Shown: positions 51,908-63,248 of the stretch, in pieces | How the letters are laid out: every line of letters begins with the position of its first letter | Position numbering within the stretch: the stretch's first letter is position 1 | NCBI RefSeq assembly: GCF_012641435.1 | Contig: NZ_JABAIJ010000008.1 | Span: 124,001-188,000, forward strand | Reading direction: 5' to 3' | DNA: 64,000 bases | Origin: Rhizobium sp. P38BS-XIX | Lineage (GTDB): Bacteria > Pseudomonadota > Alphaproteobacteria > Rhizobiales > Rhizobiaceae | Position numbers and translations under genes: made by a program | The notes under the pieces: model-generated | What the model saw: only the letters and a program-made list of their open reading frames with translations | Database searches by the model: none | What the model was told of the DNA's origin: nothing

Positions 51908-51988
51908 ATGAACTGGCTAAGGAAACCGATCTCTTCCCTTTTTCGGCTTGAGGGCACTTTCATCGTCGAAGACGGATCGGGGATATAA
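51908..51988 (+). CDS. Possible 26-residue ORF before the peptide transporter operon
   Basis: ATG at 51908 opens a 26-codon frame (MNWLRKPISSLFRLEGTF, then IVEDGSGI) ending with TAA at 51986, six bases before the GTG of the ABC ATPase. AAGGGAAC lies about 8 bases upstream of the ATG. It could be a leader peptide that couples translation of the operon, or chance. Confidence 0.3.
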   Translation: MNWLRKPISSLFRLEGTFIVEDGSGI

Positions 51989-51993
51989 ATCCC

Positions 51994-53829
<1,836 letters not shown>

Positions 53830-53994
53830 TGATGGCGCAGGCATGCTGCGCTTCGGTCATTTCAAGGGAAAATTGGACGTCTGCTCCTTCGGGATGCAGG
53901 AGGCCGGAGCGGAATTCGGGACATAAGCTGCGCCGATGGTGCCGTTCCGGCACCGCCGACTTGCGTTTTTCATTTCAGCATTTGGAGGCAGGAC

Positions 53995-55152
53995 ATGACA
54001 GCCAGGGATAATTACAGCGACGTCGTCGGCTGGCGGCATCAGATTCACCGTCAACCCGAACTGGGTTTCGAGGTTCCAGCGACGGCGAGTTTCATCGAAG
54101 CCAAGTTGCGGGAATTCGGCTGTGACGAGATCGTATCCGGCATTGGACAGACCGGGATCGTCGGCATCATCAATGGCAAGGGTGGCGGTTCGCGCACGAT
54201 CGGCATTCGCACCGAAATGGATGCCTTGCCGATTTTCGAGGAAAGCGGCGTTCCGTGGGAATCAGAGACGCCCGGGAAGATGCATGCCTGCGGCCACGAC
54301 GGCCATGCAGCCATGGTTCTTGGCGCGGCGCAAGCATTGGCGCGTGACAGAAACTTCTCGGGGCGGGTTGCGCTTATCTTTCAGCCGGCGGAAGAGAAAG
54401 GCGGCGGCGGTCGCGAAATGGTCAAGGATGGCATGATGGAGCGGTTCTCCATCGACGCCGTCTACGGCATGCACAACATGCCGGGCCTGCCGGTCGGGCA
54501 TTTTGGGATCAGCGCCGGCCCGATCATGGCGGAAACCGCAGAGTTCGACGTCAAGATTGTCGGACGAGGCGGACATGCGGCCGCGCCGCATGCCACGATC
54601 GATCCCGTCGTGATCGCGGCTCAAATCACGCTTGCCGCGCAGACGATCGCGTCTCGCGCAATCGATCCGCTCAATTCGATTGTCGTGTCGATCACCCGGT
54701 TTCTCGCCGGCGATGCCTACAATGTCATCGCGCCGGAAGCGAGCCTGCGTGGAACCATTCGATCGCTCCAGGCGGAAGACACCAAGCTCGCCAAGGAACG
54801 TTTCCAGGCGATTTGCGAGGGATGCGCCTCCATGCATGGTGGAAGCGCCGAAGTCACTTACTACGAGGGCTACCCCACGACGTGCAACTGGGATGAACAG
54901 ACCGAAATTGCGCGGAAAGCGGCGCGTGAAGCGACGGGCCATGACGACCATGTCGTCTCGAGGCGCCCGTCAATGGGAGCAGAGGATTTTGCTTTCATGC
55001 TGCAGGAAAGACCCGGCGCAATGATCGTTATCGGCAATGGCGATTCCGCCGGGCTTCATCATCCCAAGTACGACTTCAACGATGAGGCCATCCCTTACGG
55101 GATCAATTATTGGCTGCGGCTTATCGACAAGGAGCTGCCGTTGACCGCGTGA
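53995..55152 (+). CDS. M20-family amidohydrolase (hippurate hydrolase/aminoacylase type)
   Basis: A 385-aa zinc amidohydrolase. HRQPELGFE (about residues 19-27) is the family start, RTEMDALPIFEESG holds the metal Asp, MHACGHDGHAAMVLG (about 97-111) carries the metal histidine and the catalytic stretch, IFQPAEEKGGGG the catalytic Glu pair, and MHNMPGLPVG the next His. The lid domain (HAAAPHATIDPVV) and C-terminal GAEDFAFMLQ complete the M20D layout. It removes an acyl group from an N-acyl amino acid or cleaves a dipeptide in the cytoplasm. GGAGGCAGGAC precedes the ATG. Its place between the ATPase and the binding protein implies that the importer carries its substrate. Confidence 0.92.
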   Translation: MTARDNYSDVVGWRHQIHRQPELGFEVPATASFIEAKLREFGCDEIVSGIGQTGIVGIINGKGGGSRTIGIRTEMDALPIFEESGVPWESETPGKMHACGHDGHAAMVLGAAQALARDRNFSGRVALIFQPAEEKGGGGREMVKDGMMERFSIDAVYGMHNMPGLPVGHFGISAGPIMAETAEFDVKIVGRGGHAAAPHATIDPVVIAAQITLAAQTIASRAIDPLNSIVVSITRFLAGDAYNVIAPEASLRGTIRSLQAEDTKLAKERFQAICEGCASMHGGSAEVTYYEGYPTTCNWDEQTEIARKAAREATGHDDHVVSRRPSMGAEDFAFMLQERPGAMIVIGNGDSAGLHHPKYDFNDEAIPYGINYWLRLIDKELPLTA

Positions 55153-55278
55153 GGATCGCCGAACGCATCGGATCTGCGCATTGCGGGCATCGCCTGAGGA
55201 CCATCGATGCCCGCTTCCAGCATTTCGCCCCCGGCAAGACCGGATGGGGATCAAACGATAAAAATGGGAACAATATAA

Positions 55279-56985
55279 ATGAAGGCACATATTTTTACTC
55301 TTGCACTGGCTCTGCCGGTGATTTTAGGGACAACATCCGCCTATGCGGAACGAGGCTCGGATGGCGATTTGAAGATCCTGTCCTGGCAGGCGATTTCGAC
55401 GCTCAATCCCTATCTCTCCGGCGGGACGAAGGAACAATATGCATCGTCGGTCGTGCTGGAACCCCTGGCGCGATATGACGAGACCGGGAAGATCGTACCG
55501 GCTCTTGCCGAAACGATCCCCTCTGTGGAGAACGGCGGTATCTCCAAGGACCTGATGTCGATCACCTGGAAGCTGAAGTCTGGCATCAAGTGGTCCGACG
55601 GCACGGATTTCACCGCCGATGATGTCGCCTTTACCTGGCAGTATTGCACCGCGCCGGGAGGTGGTTGCGCGGCGGCATCCTATTTCGACCAGGTCGCCAA
55701 GGTCGAAGCGCAGGATCCGCTGACGGTGAAGATTACGTTCAGCAATCCCAAACCATTTCCGTTTTCGGCCTTTGTCGGCGCCATGGCGCCTATCTTGCAA
55801 AAAAAGCAGTTCGCTCCGTGTATGGGCGCAAAAGCTTCGAGCTGCACCGCCGAGAATTTCGCGCCTAAAGGAACCGGGCCGTTCATGGTCAAGGATTTCA
55901 AGGCCAACGATGTCGTGACATTCGATGCCAATCCTTATTATCGTGATCCCGCCAAGCCGGCCTTTTCGAGCTTGACCATCAAGGGTGGCGGCGATCCTAC
56001 GTCTGCAGCAAGTGCCGTGCTTGAAACCGGGGAATTCGATTATGCCTGGTTCCTGCAGCTGGAACCGGAAGTCCTGAAACAGATGGAAGCTGCCGGCAAA
56101 GGAACCATCGTCGCCTCGTTCGGGACTCAGGTCGAGCGCATCGACGTCAATCCCTTTGCAAACGGCGCTTCGTTGGGCGCCAAGCGCTCGACTGCCGAGG
56201 CCGGCCCCAACTCGGTGCTGAGCGATCCCGCCGTGCGAAAGGCGCTATCTATGGCGATTGACCGGGATCTGATCGTCGAAGCCGTCTATGGCAAGGCGGG
56301 CCAGCCGACCTGCAATATCCTGCCGGCTCCTGCGGTCAACGCGTCGACCGCTGTCAACTGGTGCCTGAAGCCGGATGTGGATGGCGCCAACAAGCTTCTT
56401 GACGATGCCGGATGGGCGTTGGGTTCCGATGGCGTTCGCGCCAAGAATGGCGTGCGGCTTTCGCTCGTGTTCCAGACGTCGACGAACTCGGTTCGGCAGT
56501 CCGAACAGGCCCTTTTAAAGGACATGTGGTCGCAGATCGGTGTGCAGACGGAGCTGCGCAATATCAACCCGTCAATCTTCTTTGGTGGGGATGCGGGCAA
56601 TCCCGATACGATCCGCAAGTTCTATGCGGACGTCGAGATGTTCAGCAACAACTTTCCCGGCACAGATCCGGAAGCCTACATGGCCGGATGGACATGCAAC
56701 AAGATACCGAACGACAAGAATGCCTGGCAGGGCGCAAACTCCACCCGCTATTGCAGCAAGGACTACGACCAGATCGTTGCGGAGCTCTCCAAGACGCCGG
56801 GTGAGGACGCAAGAGGCGCGCTTGCCAAGAAGCTGAACGATCTTCTGGTGAACGATGGAGCAATCATACCGCTCGTCTATCGCGGTGAGGTTGCCGCGCG
56901 CTCCATCAGTCTCGACGGCGTTCGGATGACGTCGTGGGATTCGCAACTCTGGAATATCGCGGACTGGTCGCGGCACAAGAAATAG
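55279..56985 (+). CDS. Periplasmic peptide-binding protein (SBP family 5)
   Basis: A 568-aa family 5 substrate-binding protein. The signal peptide is about 24 residues (AHIFTLALALPVILGTTSAY). The mature part has DLKILSWQAISTLNPYLSGG and WKLKSGIKWSDGTDFTADDV, typical of Opp/Dpp binding proteins, and AVRKALSMAIDRDLIVEAVY in domain II. A CysCys-like pattern (ApgGGCAAAS and CMGAKASSCT) gives four closely spaced Cys residues that may form disulfides. It recruits the peptide or N-acyl compound for the permeases downstream. Confidence 0.92.
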   Translation: MKAHIFTLALALPVILGTTSAYAERGSDGDLKILSWQAISTLNPYLSGGTKEQYASSVVLEPLARYDETGKIVPALAETIPSVENGGISKDLMSITWKLKSGIKWSDGTDFTADDVAFTWQYCTAPGGGCAAASYFDQVAKVEAQDPLTVKITFSNPKPFPFSAFVGAMAPILQKKQFAPCMGAKASSCTAENFAPKGTGPFMVKDFKANDVVTFDANPYYRDPAKPAFSSLTIKGGGDPTSAASAVLETGEFDYAWFLQLEPEVLKQMEAAGKGTIVASFGTQVERIDVNPFANGASLGAKRSTAEAGPNSVLSDPAVRKALSMAIDRDLIVEAVYGKAGQPTCNILPAPAVNASTAVNWCLKPDVDGANKLLDDAGWALGSDGVRAKNGVRLSLVFQTSTNSVRQSEQALLKDMWSQIGVQTELRNINPSIFFGGDAGNPDTIRKFYADVEMFSNNFPGTDPEAYMAGWTCNKIPNDKNAWQGANSTRYCSKDYDQIVAELSKTPGEDARGALAKKLNDLLVNDGAIIPLVYRGEVAARSISLDGVRMTSWDSQLWNIADWSRHKK

Positions 56986-57040
56986 CCGCTCGGCCGCAGC
57001 CGGATACACGGCTGCGGCGCCCCCGATAGGAGACAAGTCC

Positions 57041-58051
57041 ATGTTCGCTTTTACAATGCGGCGCCTGCTCTATGCCATTCCGACGTTGCTCGTCATCAGC
57101 TTCGTCATTTTCCTGCTCCTGGATCTGGCGCCGGGAGACCCCACAGGCAACTTGCCTCTGACCATTCCGGACGATGTCCGCGAGCAGATCCGGCTGTCGC
57201 TGGGTCTCGATCAGCCGTTCCTGATACGATATCTGAAATGGCTCTATCAGTTCGTCGTCAACGAACCGCTGAACATTATTCAGCAGATGACAGGCCTGAA
57301 TTTCGGGGCGGCAGATCGAACCCGTGTCATATCCTGGGCGACGCGCAGTCCGGTTGCCGATCTTATAGCGCAAAGGCTGCCGCAAACGTTGACCGTCGTC
57401 GGCTTCGCCTACCTGCTGGGTATTCTTCTTGCAGTTCCGATGGGTGTCATCTCGGCCTATCGCCAATATTCCGCCGTCGACCAGATCTTCACGTTCATTT
57501 CGATGATTGGCTATTCGGTGCCGAGTTTCTTTACCGGCGTGCTGCTCATCGTGATTTTCAGCGTGCACCTGCAATGGTTTCCGTCCGTTTATGACACCAA
57601 TCTCCATGTGACCGACTGGTCGACATTCATGCAGCAGATAAAGCAGATGGTGCTGCCTGTTCTGGTGCTGACCTTATACAACATGTCGCAGATTGCCCGG
57701 TTCGTCCGCGCTTCCGTTCTGGAAAATCTCTACCAGGATTACGTTCGCACTGCGCGTGCAAAGGGCGTCAAGGAACATCTGATCCTCTTCGTCCATGTGT
57801 TGCGAAATGGCCTGATCCCGGTTGTCACGGTCGTGGCGCTTGGCGTTCCCACGATATTTTCAGGCGCCATCGTCACCGAGCAGATATTCCGGGTGAATGG
57901 CATCGGCCAGCTCCTGATTTCCGCCATTCAGGGAGCAGACCTCCCGCTTGTCCAGAGCCTGACATTCATTTTCGCGATCCTGATCGTGTTGTTCAACCTG
58001 ATCGCCGATGTCCTCTACGGCATGCTTGATCCAAGGATCCGCTATGACTGA
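57041..58051 (+). CDS. Peptide ABC transporter permease, DppB type
   Basis: A 336-aa inner-membrane permease of the DppB group. The N-terminus FTMRRLLYAIPTLLVISFVIF forms the first membrane helix. A long periplasmic stretch with SLGLDQPFLIRYLKWLYQFV is followed by five more helices. The EAA-type loop DYVRTARAKGVKEHLILFVH lies near 231-250. AGGAGACAAGTCC precedes the ATG. The stop overlaps the start of the DppC-type gene by 8 bp. Confidence 0.92.
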   Translation: MFAFTMRRLLYAIPTLLVISFVIFLLLDLAPGDPTGNLPLTIPDDVREQIRLSLGLDQPFLIRYLKWLYQFVVNEPLNIIQQMTGLNFGAADRTRVISWATRSPVADLIAQRLPQTLTVVGFAYLLGILLAVPMGVISAYRQYSAVDQIFTFISMIGYSVPSFFTGVLLIVIFSVHLQWFPSVYDTNLHVTDWSTFMQQIKQMVLPVLVLTLYNMSQIARFVRASVLENLYQDYVRTARAKGVKEHLILFVHVLRNGLIPVVTVVALGVPTIFSGAIVTEQIFRVNGIGQLLISAIQGADLPLVQSLTFIFAILIVLFNLIADVLYGMLDPRIRYD

Positions 58052-58964
58052 TATCTCAATCGAGCCCAAACAGAGCGTCGAATACCGTCCGACGTCCCTT
58101 GTGCAAGTGGTGTGGCGGCGCTTCTGCAAAAGTCCGGCCGGCGTGGCGGGTGGCCTCGTCTTTCTGGCGCTTGTCTTCATCGTGTTTCTCGGCCCCCTTA
58201 TTCATTCGGTCGACCCGGCGAAGATGGATATCCGTGCTCGAAACGTCGCCTTCTCGTTGGCCCACCCGCTCGGGACCGACAATCTTGGTCACGATATCCT
58301 TGCGCAGCTGATGGCAGGTGGCCGGATATCGCTGGCGGTGGGATTGACCGCGATGCTTCTGTCCCTGTTCATCGGAACGCTCGTCGGCGTACTCGCGGGA
58401 ATGATGCCAAGGCTTGATGGCTGGCTTATGCGGCTTGCCGACCTTTTCCTGTCGCTACCATTGCTGCCGCTGCTCCTCGTGGTCATTTTGCTGTTTCGCG
58501 ATAGTTTGCGTAGCCTGATCGGGGCTGAAGCCGGCATCTTTCTTCTCATCGTCTCCGTGATCGGGGCCACCAGCTGGATGCATACTGCGCGCGTCGTGCG
58601 AGGGGATGTGCTTGCTCTGCGAAATCGCGAGTTCATCCTGGCCGCACGCAGTGGCGGCATTCCTGAGAGGCAGATCGTCTTCCGTCATATTCTACCGAAC
58701 GTGTTCAGCTCTATCCTCGTTTCGGCAACCCTCGGACTCGGCTCGGCAATCGTCGCAGAATCCGCACTGAGCTTTCTGGGGCTCGGGTTCCCGTCGGATT
58801 TCCCGACATGGGGGCGTATGCTGAACGATGGCGTCGATTTTATCAGAACGAGTCCATCTCGCGCATTATGGCCGGGCGTTGCGATTTCGCTGACGGTTTT
58901 GAGTGTCAACTACATCGGCGATGCCGTTCGCGATGCCTTGTCCACGTCCGGACGCGCGGATTGA
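58044..58964 (+). CDS. Peptide ABC transporter permease, DppC type
   Basis: A 306-aa inner-membrane permease. A cytoplasmic N-terminus is followed by a first helix (about 32-52), the DppC-type motif AHPLGTDNLGHDILAQLMAG and five helices. The coupling loop EFILAARSGGIPERQIVFRH lies near 198-217. The ATG at 58044 overlaps the upstream stop (ATGACTGA). It ends the peptide importer operon. Confidence 0.92.
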   Translation: MTDISIEPKQSVEYRPTSLVQVVWRRFCKSPAGVAGGLVFLALVFIVFLGPLIHSVDPAKMDIRARNVAFSLAHPLGTDNLGHDILAQLMAGGRISLAVGLTAMLLSLFIGTLVGVLAGMMPRLDGWLMRLADLFLSLPLLPLLLVVILLFRDSLRSLIGAEAGIFLLIVSVIGATSWMHTARVVRGDVLALRNREFILAARSGGIPERQIVFRHILPNVFSSILVSATLGLGSAIVAESALSFLGLGFPSDFPTWGRMLNDGVDFIRTSPSRALWPGVAISLTVLSVNYIGDAVRDALSTSGRAD

Positions 58965-59081
58965 GAACTGATCTGTGTTTATGGCACCATCCAATCGGCA
59001 CCGCGATGCCGAGGCGGTGGATCTATCGTGTGCATCGGACTACACTCGAAGACCGTTATACCCAATGATAGGATAAGCTCT

Positions 59082-59315
59082 ATGGCAACGACGCCTCGCC
59101 GACCGGTAAACCCGCTTGATGCTGCCGAAGCCCTGTTCAAGCCCGCGAAGAAGGCACCGGCTGCGGCAACCGAACGGCCGGCCATTCCCAGAGCGACGGA
59201 GACGATCTCGCTCAAGATAGACGGCGATGTGCTTGCTTTTTTCCAGGAAGACGGCCCCGGTTGGCAGGATCGCATCAATTCAGCGCTACGGGCAGCCATG
59301 GAGGCAGAACGCTAG
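59082..59315 (+). CDS. BrnA-like antitoxin without adjacent toxin
   Basis: A 77-aa protein whose C-terminal 35 residues (TETISLKIDGDVLAFFQEDG then PGWQDRINSALRAAM) match the ribbon-helix-helix of BrnA antitoxins. The N-terminal half is Pro/Ala/Lys-rich and likely disordered. AGGATAAGCTCT precedes the ATG. BrnA normally neutralises and co-represses with the RNase toxin BrnT encoded just upstream. No BrnT-like ORF is present in the 117 bp before it or downstream, so it is an orphan or acts as a DNA-binding regulator. Confidence 0.72.
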   Translation: MATTPRRPVNPLDAAEALFKPAKKAPAAATERPAIPRATETISLKIDGDVLAFFQEDGPGWQDRINSALRAAMEAER

Positions 59316-59474
59316 GGAAGCACCAGCCGACCGCTGCGGCAAATCCTCACGGCGCGCGGAATGACGATGAGGTCACTGGTCGCGATCATCAACCGGAATT
59401 TGCCTGACAAGTTTGCTCTCATGATTCCTCCATGTCTGCCATCCAGAAACAGGAATGGCAGCAGTGCTCGGATA

Positions 59475-60695
59475 TCATTGTCGATTGACTACCTTGTTCA
59501 TCGAGAACACCACGCCGCCAAGCGATAGAGCAAGTATACCCAGCACCACCCATGGAAATGATGCGACGCCTGCGCCATTCAGGAGGAACCCTCCGACGCT
59601 CCCCCCAGCCGCAACCGCCGTGTTCCATGCCGTCGTATACATGGCCTGCGCCACGTCTACGGATTGACCGGCGAACCGCGATAATGCGGTTTGCGTGATC
59701 GTCGCGAAACCTCCGACCGCTAGCCCCCAGACAATGACGGCGGGATAGATCGTCAATGCACCGGGGCTGCCAATACCCAAAAGAAAGGCAACAGCGCCGA
59801 AAAGAGCCACGCTCGCCATGGCGAGAAGCGGCAGTCGACGATCGATCAGCACTCCCACCAGCCATAGGCCGACGATCGAGCCTAGCCCGAAGACGAACAG
59901 GATACCGGCAACTTCGGCCGATAGTCCCGCGGGCTGCAACAATGGCTCTATGTAGATGTAGAGAATGTTGTGGGCGACGACGAAGGTGAAGGTGACGAAC
60001 AACACCGACCGAATCCCCAGCCGCAGAAACACTTTGACGAGGGATTGGCGCTGCGCCCTGACCTGCCCCGGAAAATCGGGGACGACAGCTATCAGCCATA
60101 TCATCAGGAATAACGAAAGGGCACTCATCAGTCCGAAAGCGCCATGCCAGCCGATCAGGCGTCCAAGCAGGGATCCAAACGGAACGCCGAGCACCAATGC
60201 GATGGTCGCCCCGGCGCCGGAGATTGCAATGGCACGTCCACTCAGGTGAGCAGGCGACATACGCACGGAATAGCCTGCAAGGAGGGACCAGACGATTCCA
60301 CCAAACATGCCGGCGAGGAAACGAGCCGCCACCAGGACATGGTAATTGTCGGAAAGCGCGGTGATCAGGTTGACGACGGTGAAACCGCCGATTGCGACAA
60401 GCAGGAGCGGCCGCCGTCGCACGCCTTGCGTCGCAGAGGTGATGGGAATTGCGGCGACGAGCGCGCCGACCGCATATGCGGTGATGAATTGGCCCGCAAG
60501 GCTTTCGGAGACCTTCAAGCCACCTGCGATGGCGGACAGCAGGCCCGCCGGCATGATCTCGGTGAGCAGCGTGACAAAGGCAGCGGTAGCGAGCGCCAGC
60601 AACCCGGCGAACGGGAGCCCCTGCCGCGATCCTGTCTGCTGCGTTTCTGCCGGCATATCTGCCTGGGCGACGCCAGGCTTGGTCTCGAGTGTCAT
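59475..60695 (-). CDS. MFS exporter, DHA1/AraJ type
   Basis: A 406-aa membrane protein with twelve predicted helices of the drug:H+ antiporter-1 type (AraJ/YdhP-like). TEIMPAGLLSAIAGGLKVSE (about residues 44-63) is the characteristic motif near helix 1, and a loop 2-3 motif GVRRRPLLL follows. Rhizobial homologues are usually annotated as sugar or drug exporters. AGGTTCAGGA precedes the ATG. It is divergent from the HxlR regulator at 61056, which probably controls it. An overlapping 446-codon frame (59419-60759) is a shadow. Confidence 0.88.
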   Translation of the reverse strand: MTLETKPGVAQADMPAETQQTGSRQGLPFAGLLALATAAFVTLLTEIMPAGLLSAIAGGLKVSESLAGQFITAYAVGALVAAIPITSATQGVRRRPLLLVAIGGFTVVNLITALSDNYHVLVAARFLAGMFGGIVWSLLAGYSVRMSPAHLSGRAIAISGAGATIALVLGVPFGSLLGRLIGWHGAFGLMSALSLFLMIWLIAVVPDFPGQVRAQRQSLVKVFLRLGIRSVLFVTFTFVVAHNILYIYIEPLLQPAGLSAEVAGILFVFGLGSIVGLWLVGVLIDRRLPLLAMASVALFGAVAFLLGIGSPGALTIYPAVIVWGLAVGGFATITQTALSRFAGQSVDVAQAMYTTAWNTAVAAGGSVGGFLLNGAGVASFPWVVLGILALSLGGVVFSMNKVVNRQ

Positions 60696-61055
60696 TCCTG
60701 AACCTCTTCAAAGGGTACGAGACCGCGCACGACAGGGCAATCTGACGCCACTTGACCATGCAGCAAGCGATCGCGATCTCGGTTCGATGTCTATGGATAG
60801 CGTCGCGTCAAACGACCAATTCGACGCGGTGACGAATGAACGGGCTCAGGGCCGGAGCGCTGGGTTTAAGCCCGCGCCGCTCACTTCAACCCTCTGGCGC
60901 GGTAATTATCAATGCATGGTCGGACGATTGAGGTTCGGGATGGGCGGGGATAATCAGAATAGTCATGGCGGTCTCGATGCGGCTTGATGACGCCGCGCAT
61001 TCTTTTCGCCAAAGGCACTATTGGTCAACTACGCACCTTTTGGTACCTATTGATC
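60696..61055. other. Divergent promoter region of MFS and HxlR genes
   Basis: About 360 bp without a supported gene. The right end contains TTGGTCAACTACGCACCTTT followed by TTGGTACC, which has the form of a repeated half-site next to the HxlR start. No other structure was recognised. Confidence 0.35.
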
Positions 61056-61430
61056 ATGATCGCACAGCGTAAATCCGGGAATGTCTACGACCCCTCTTGC
61101 TCCGCGCGCGACGCGCTGGAGCTTATCGCCAGTAAATGGGCGATGCTGATTCTGCCGGCGTTGGCCGCTGGGCCAATGCGCCACGGCGCCATGCTGCGGA
61201 AAATTGGCGGCATCTCCCAAAAGATGCTGACGCAAACCTTGCGGGAACTCGAGCGAAATGGGCTGGTGGTCCGGTGCGACATGCAGACGGTTCCGCCTCA
61301 TGTCGAATATCATCTCAGCTCCCTGGGCGCCTCGCTCAGCGGCGCATTGGCGGTACTCGATCGGTGGGCGGAGCAAAACTTTCCCGAGCTGGACGAGGCG
61401 CGCGCGGAATTCGACCGACGCAAATCGTGA
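61056..61430 (+). CDS. HxlR-family transcriptional regulator
   Basis: A 124-aa winged-helix regulator of the HxlR (MarR-like) family. The conserved N-terminal Cys is in DPSCSARDALELIASKWAML (about residues 13-32), the helix-turn-helix in GGISQKMLTQTLRELERNGL, and the wing in VPPHVEYHLSSLGASL. The Cys suggests redox or electrophile sensing. The ATG at 61056 (ATGATCGCACAG) is chosen because the conserved part starts there. An in-frame start at 60984 adds a hydrophobic stretch not seen in the family. Divergent from the MFS exporter. Confidence 0.86.
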   Translation: MIAQRKSGNVYDPSCSARDALELIASKWAMLILPALAAGPMRHGAMLRKIGGISQKMLTQTLRELERNGLVVRCDMQTVPPHVEYHLSSLGASLSGALAVLDRWAEQNFPELDEARAEFDRRKS

Positions 61431-61616
61431 TGCGCGATAGAGCAGCTGACATCGGCCTTTTGCCGCGCAGACTCGCGGGCATCACCATTCATACGGACGA
61501 CGCGCGGTAATTGCGGAACGCCGCGGCAATCGTTCGCCGGGCGCCCCGGGAGCGCTTGTCACTTGCGGGTCGGGAACTGAGGCTTGAGTGCCACGCCGCC
61601 TGCCTGAAGATGCCTT

Positions 61617-62129
61617 TCAGATCGCCTCGGTGATCGCGTCGAGAAGCTCTTTTGCTTTTGCGCGGCGGCGGCGCCTGAGGCGTTCTTCGCCGATCGAGCG
61701 CTCGGCTTCTCCCGCGATGAAAGCCTGGATATCGGGCAGAGGGCGGATCATTCCGCGGCTTCCCCACCGGCCGTCAGGCATCTCCGTCGGAAACACCCAT
61801 ACACGCGGCGCCACGCTGGCGAATGTGCCGCCTTCGGCGCGCACGAAGACTTCGGTCAGTTCCTTCACCAGTTGCGCGACGGCGTCCTCGGTATATTGGC
61901 CCTCTGGCACCGTCGGGATGATGCGGTAGCGCGGGGCCTCGGCCGGGGCTCCGCCGACATAGACGGCTTCCGGACGATGGAGGAAGACGACAGAGACGCT
62001 CTGCGCGACCTCGTTACTCGGTGAAAAACCTTCTGCCTTCAGCAGGATATCCGTCATCTCCTTGATAAGGGCAGCCTCTACCTCGGGGGAAAAGGCATCT
62101 TTCGGAATGATGGCATCGATCATTGGCAT
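61617..62129 (-). CDS. Tautomerase-superfamily protein
   Basis: A 170-aa protein of the 4-oxalocrotonate tautomerase superfamily. The sequence starts MPMIDAIIPKDAFSPEVEAA, so Pro becomes the N-terminal catalytic base after Met removal. Two beta-alpha-beta units are visible (about 1-60 and 65-125; the second has GQYTEDAVAQLVKELTEVFV), as in fused members such as cis-CaaD. A basic Arg-rich helix (RLRRRRRAKAKEL) near the C-terminus is unusual. It is divergent from the GlxA-type regulator with 96 bp between them. Confidence 0.82.
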   Translation of the reverse strand: MPMIDAIIPKDAFSPEVEAALIKEMTDILLKAEGFSPSNEVAQSVSVVFLHRPEAVYVGGAPAEAPRYRIIPTVPEGQYTEDAVAQLVKELTEVFVRAEGGTFASVAPRVWVFPTEMPDGRWGSRGMIRPLPDIQAFIAGEAERSIGEERLRRRRRAKAKELLDAITEAI

Positions 62130-62225
62130 ATCTGGTCTCCTTCAGATTTGGACGACGAGGAACTTGCCTGTTGCGGGTCGTCGATTGAAGTGGCAGATTT
62201 GCCATTCTTTATGGGATTTCAGACA

Positions 62226-63248
62226 ATGACGACAACGACTGTCCGCATCTGGGTTTACGACGGTGTTCTGGCATCCGGTGTCGAAAGCTCGATCGACATC
62301 TTCTCGGTCGCTAATACATTGATCAGAGAATCCAGCGCCAGTAGCGACGGGCGACACAAGGATTTTGCATGGTCTGTCGAGTCTCTCGATGGCCGTTCTG
62401 TTCGAAGTGCGTCGGGTCGGATAGTGCCGGTGGATCGTTCGATTGACGGACACGCCCCCACCGACGCCGTGTTGCTGGCAGCGCCTTACGTCGGCGACAT
62501 GAAACCGTTCATGGAGCGGAAGGGCGAGATCGCAGCCCTTGTAGATGCGTTACGTCGGCAATACGCCAGGGGCGCCGTTGTCGCGTCCTATTGCACCGGA
62601 AACTATCTTCTTGCAGAAGCTGGCCTTCTGGACGCCCGACCGGCGACAACCCATTGGTCGAAGATACAGGAGTTTGCACGCCGCTATCCCAGTGTCCAGC
62701 TACGTGCCCAGGAGCTGATCGCCGAGCAGGATGGGATCATATCCGGTGGCAGCGTAACGTCCTATGTCAATCTCGCCTTGAGACTGGTCGCCAAGTTCTC
62801 CGGATCGGCTATCGCCGACGCGACGGCGAAGATGATGCTGATCGATACCACCCGTGTGTCTCAGGCATCTTACGTGTCCCTGAGCCCCGATGACCGACAC
62901 GGGGACGCTTTGGTGGCACGCGCGCAACGGCGCATGGAAGCGATGGTGCAGCAAACTGTCCAGTTAGCAGGCCTCGCCGCCGATCTTTCGGTCAGCGAAC
63001 GCACGCTTCACCGCCGGTTTAAGCAGGCCCTTGGCATGGGTCCGCTGGATTATCTGCAAACGCTTCGAATCGAGTTGACGAAACGGCTGCTTGAGCAGTC
63101 GGACATGACCATCGACCAGATTTGCGCGAGGGTGGGCTATGCCGATACCAGCAGTTTTCGTATCCTCTTTCGGCGAAAGACCGGTTTGTCACCGCGAGAA
63201 TATCAAGCCCGCTTTCGAGGCTCCGTCCCGGGCGCGACCGGCCCTTGA
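62226..63248 (+). CDS. GlxA-type AraC-family regulator with DJ-1/PfpI domain
   Basis: A 340-aa regulator. The N-terminal DJ-1/PfpI-like domain covers about residues 1-190; the nucleophile-elbow Cys is in VVASYCTGNYLLAEAGLLDA and the following ATTHWSKIQEF is typical of GlxA proteins. The AraC DNA-binding domain covers the last ~100 residues: DLSVSERTLHRRFKQALGMG and IDQICARVGYADTSSFRILF. The ATG at 62226 begins the conserved strand TTTVRIWVYDG; an earlier ATG at 62148 lacks support. It probably regulates the divergent tautomerase gene. Confidence 0.9.
   Translation: MTTTTVRIWVYDGVLASGVESSIDIFSVANTLIRESSASSDGRHKDFAWSVESLDGRSVRSASGRIVPVDRSIDGHAPTDAVLLAAPYVGDMKPFMERKGEIAALVDALRRQYARGAVVASYCTGNYLLAEAGLLDARPATTHWSKIQEFARRYPSVQLRAQELIAEQDGIISGGSVTSYVNLALRLVAKFSGSAIADATAKMMLIDTTRVSQASYVSLSPDDRHGDALVARAQRRMEAMVQQTVQLAGLAADLSVSERTLHRRFKQALGMGPLDYLQTLRIELTKRLLEQSDMTIDQICARVGYADTSSFRILFRRKTGLSPREYQARFRGSVPGATGP

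Noticed and set aside
59419..60759. A 446-codon minus-strand frame overlapping the MFS exporter
   Set aside because: The twelve-helix protein in the adjacent frame is clearly real; this frame is Arg/His-rich noise.
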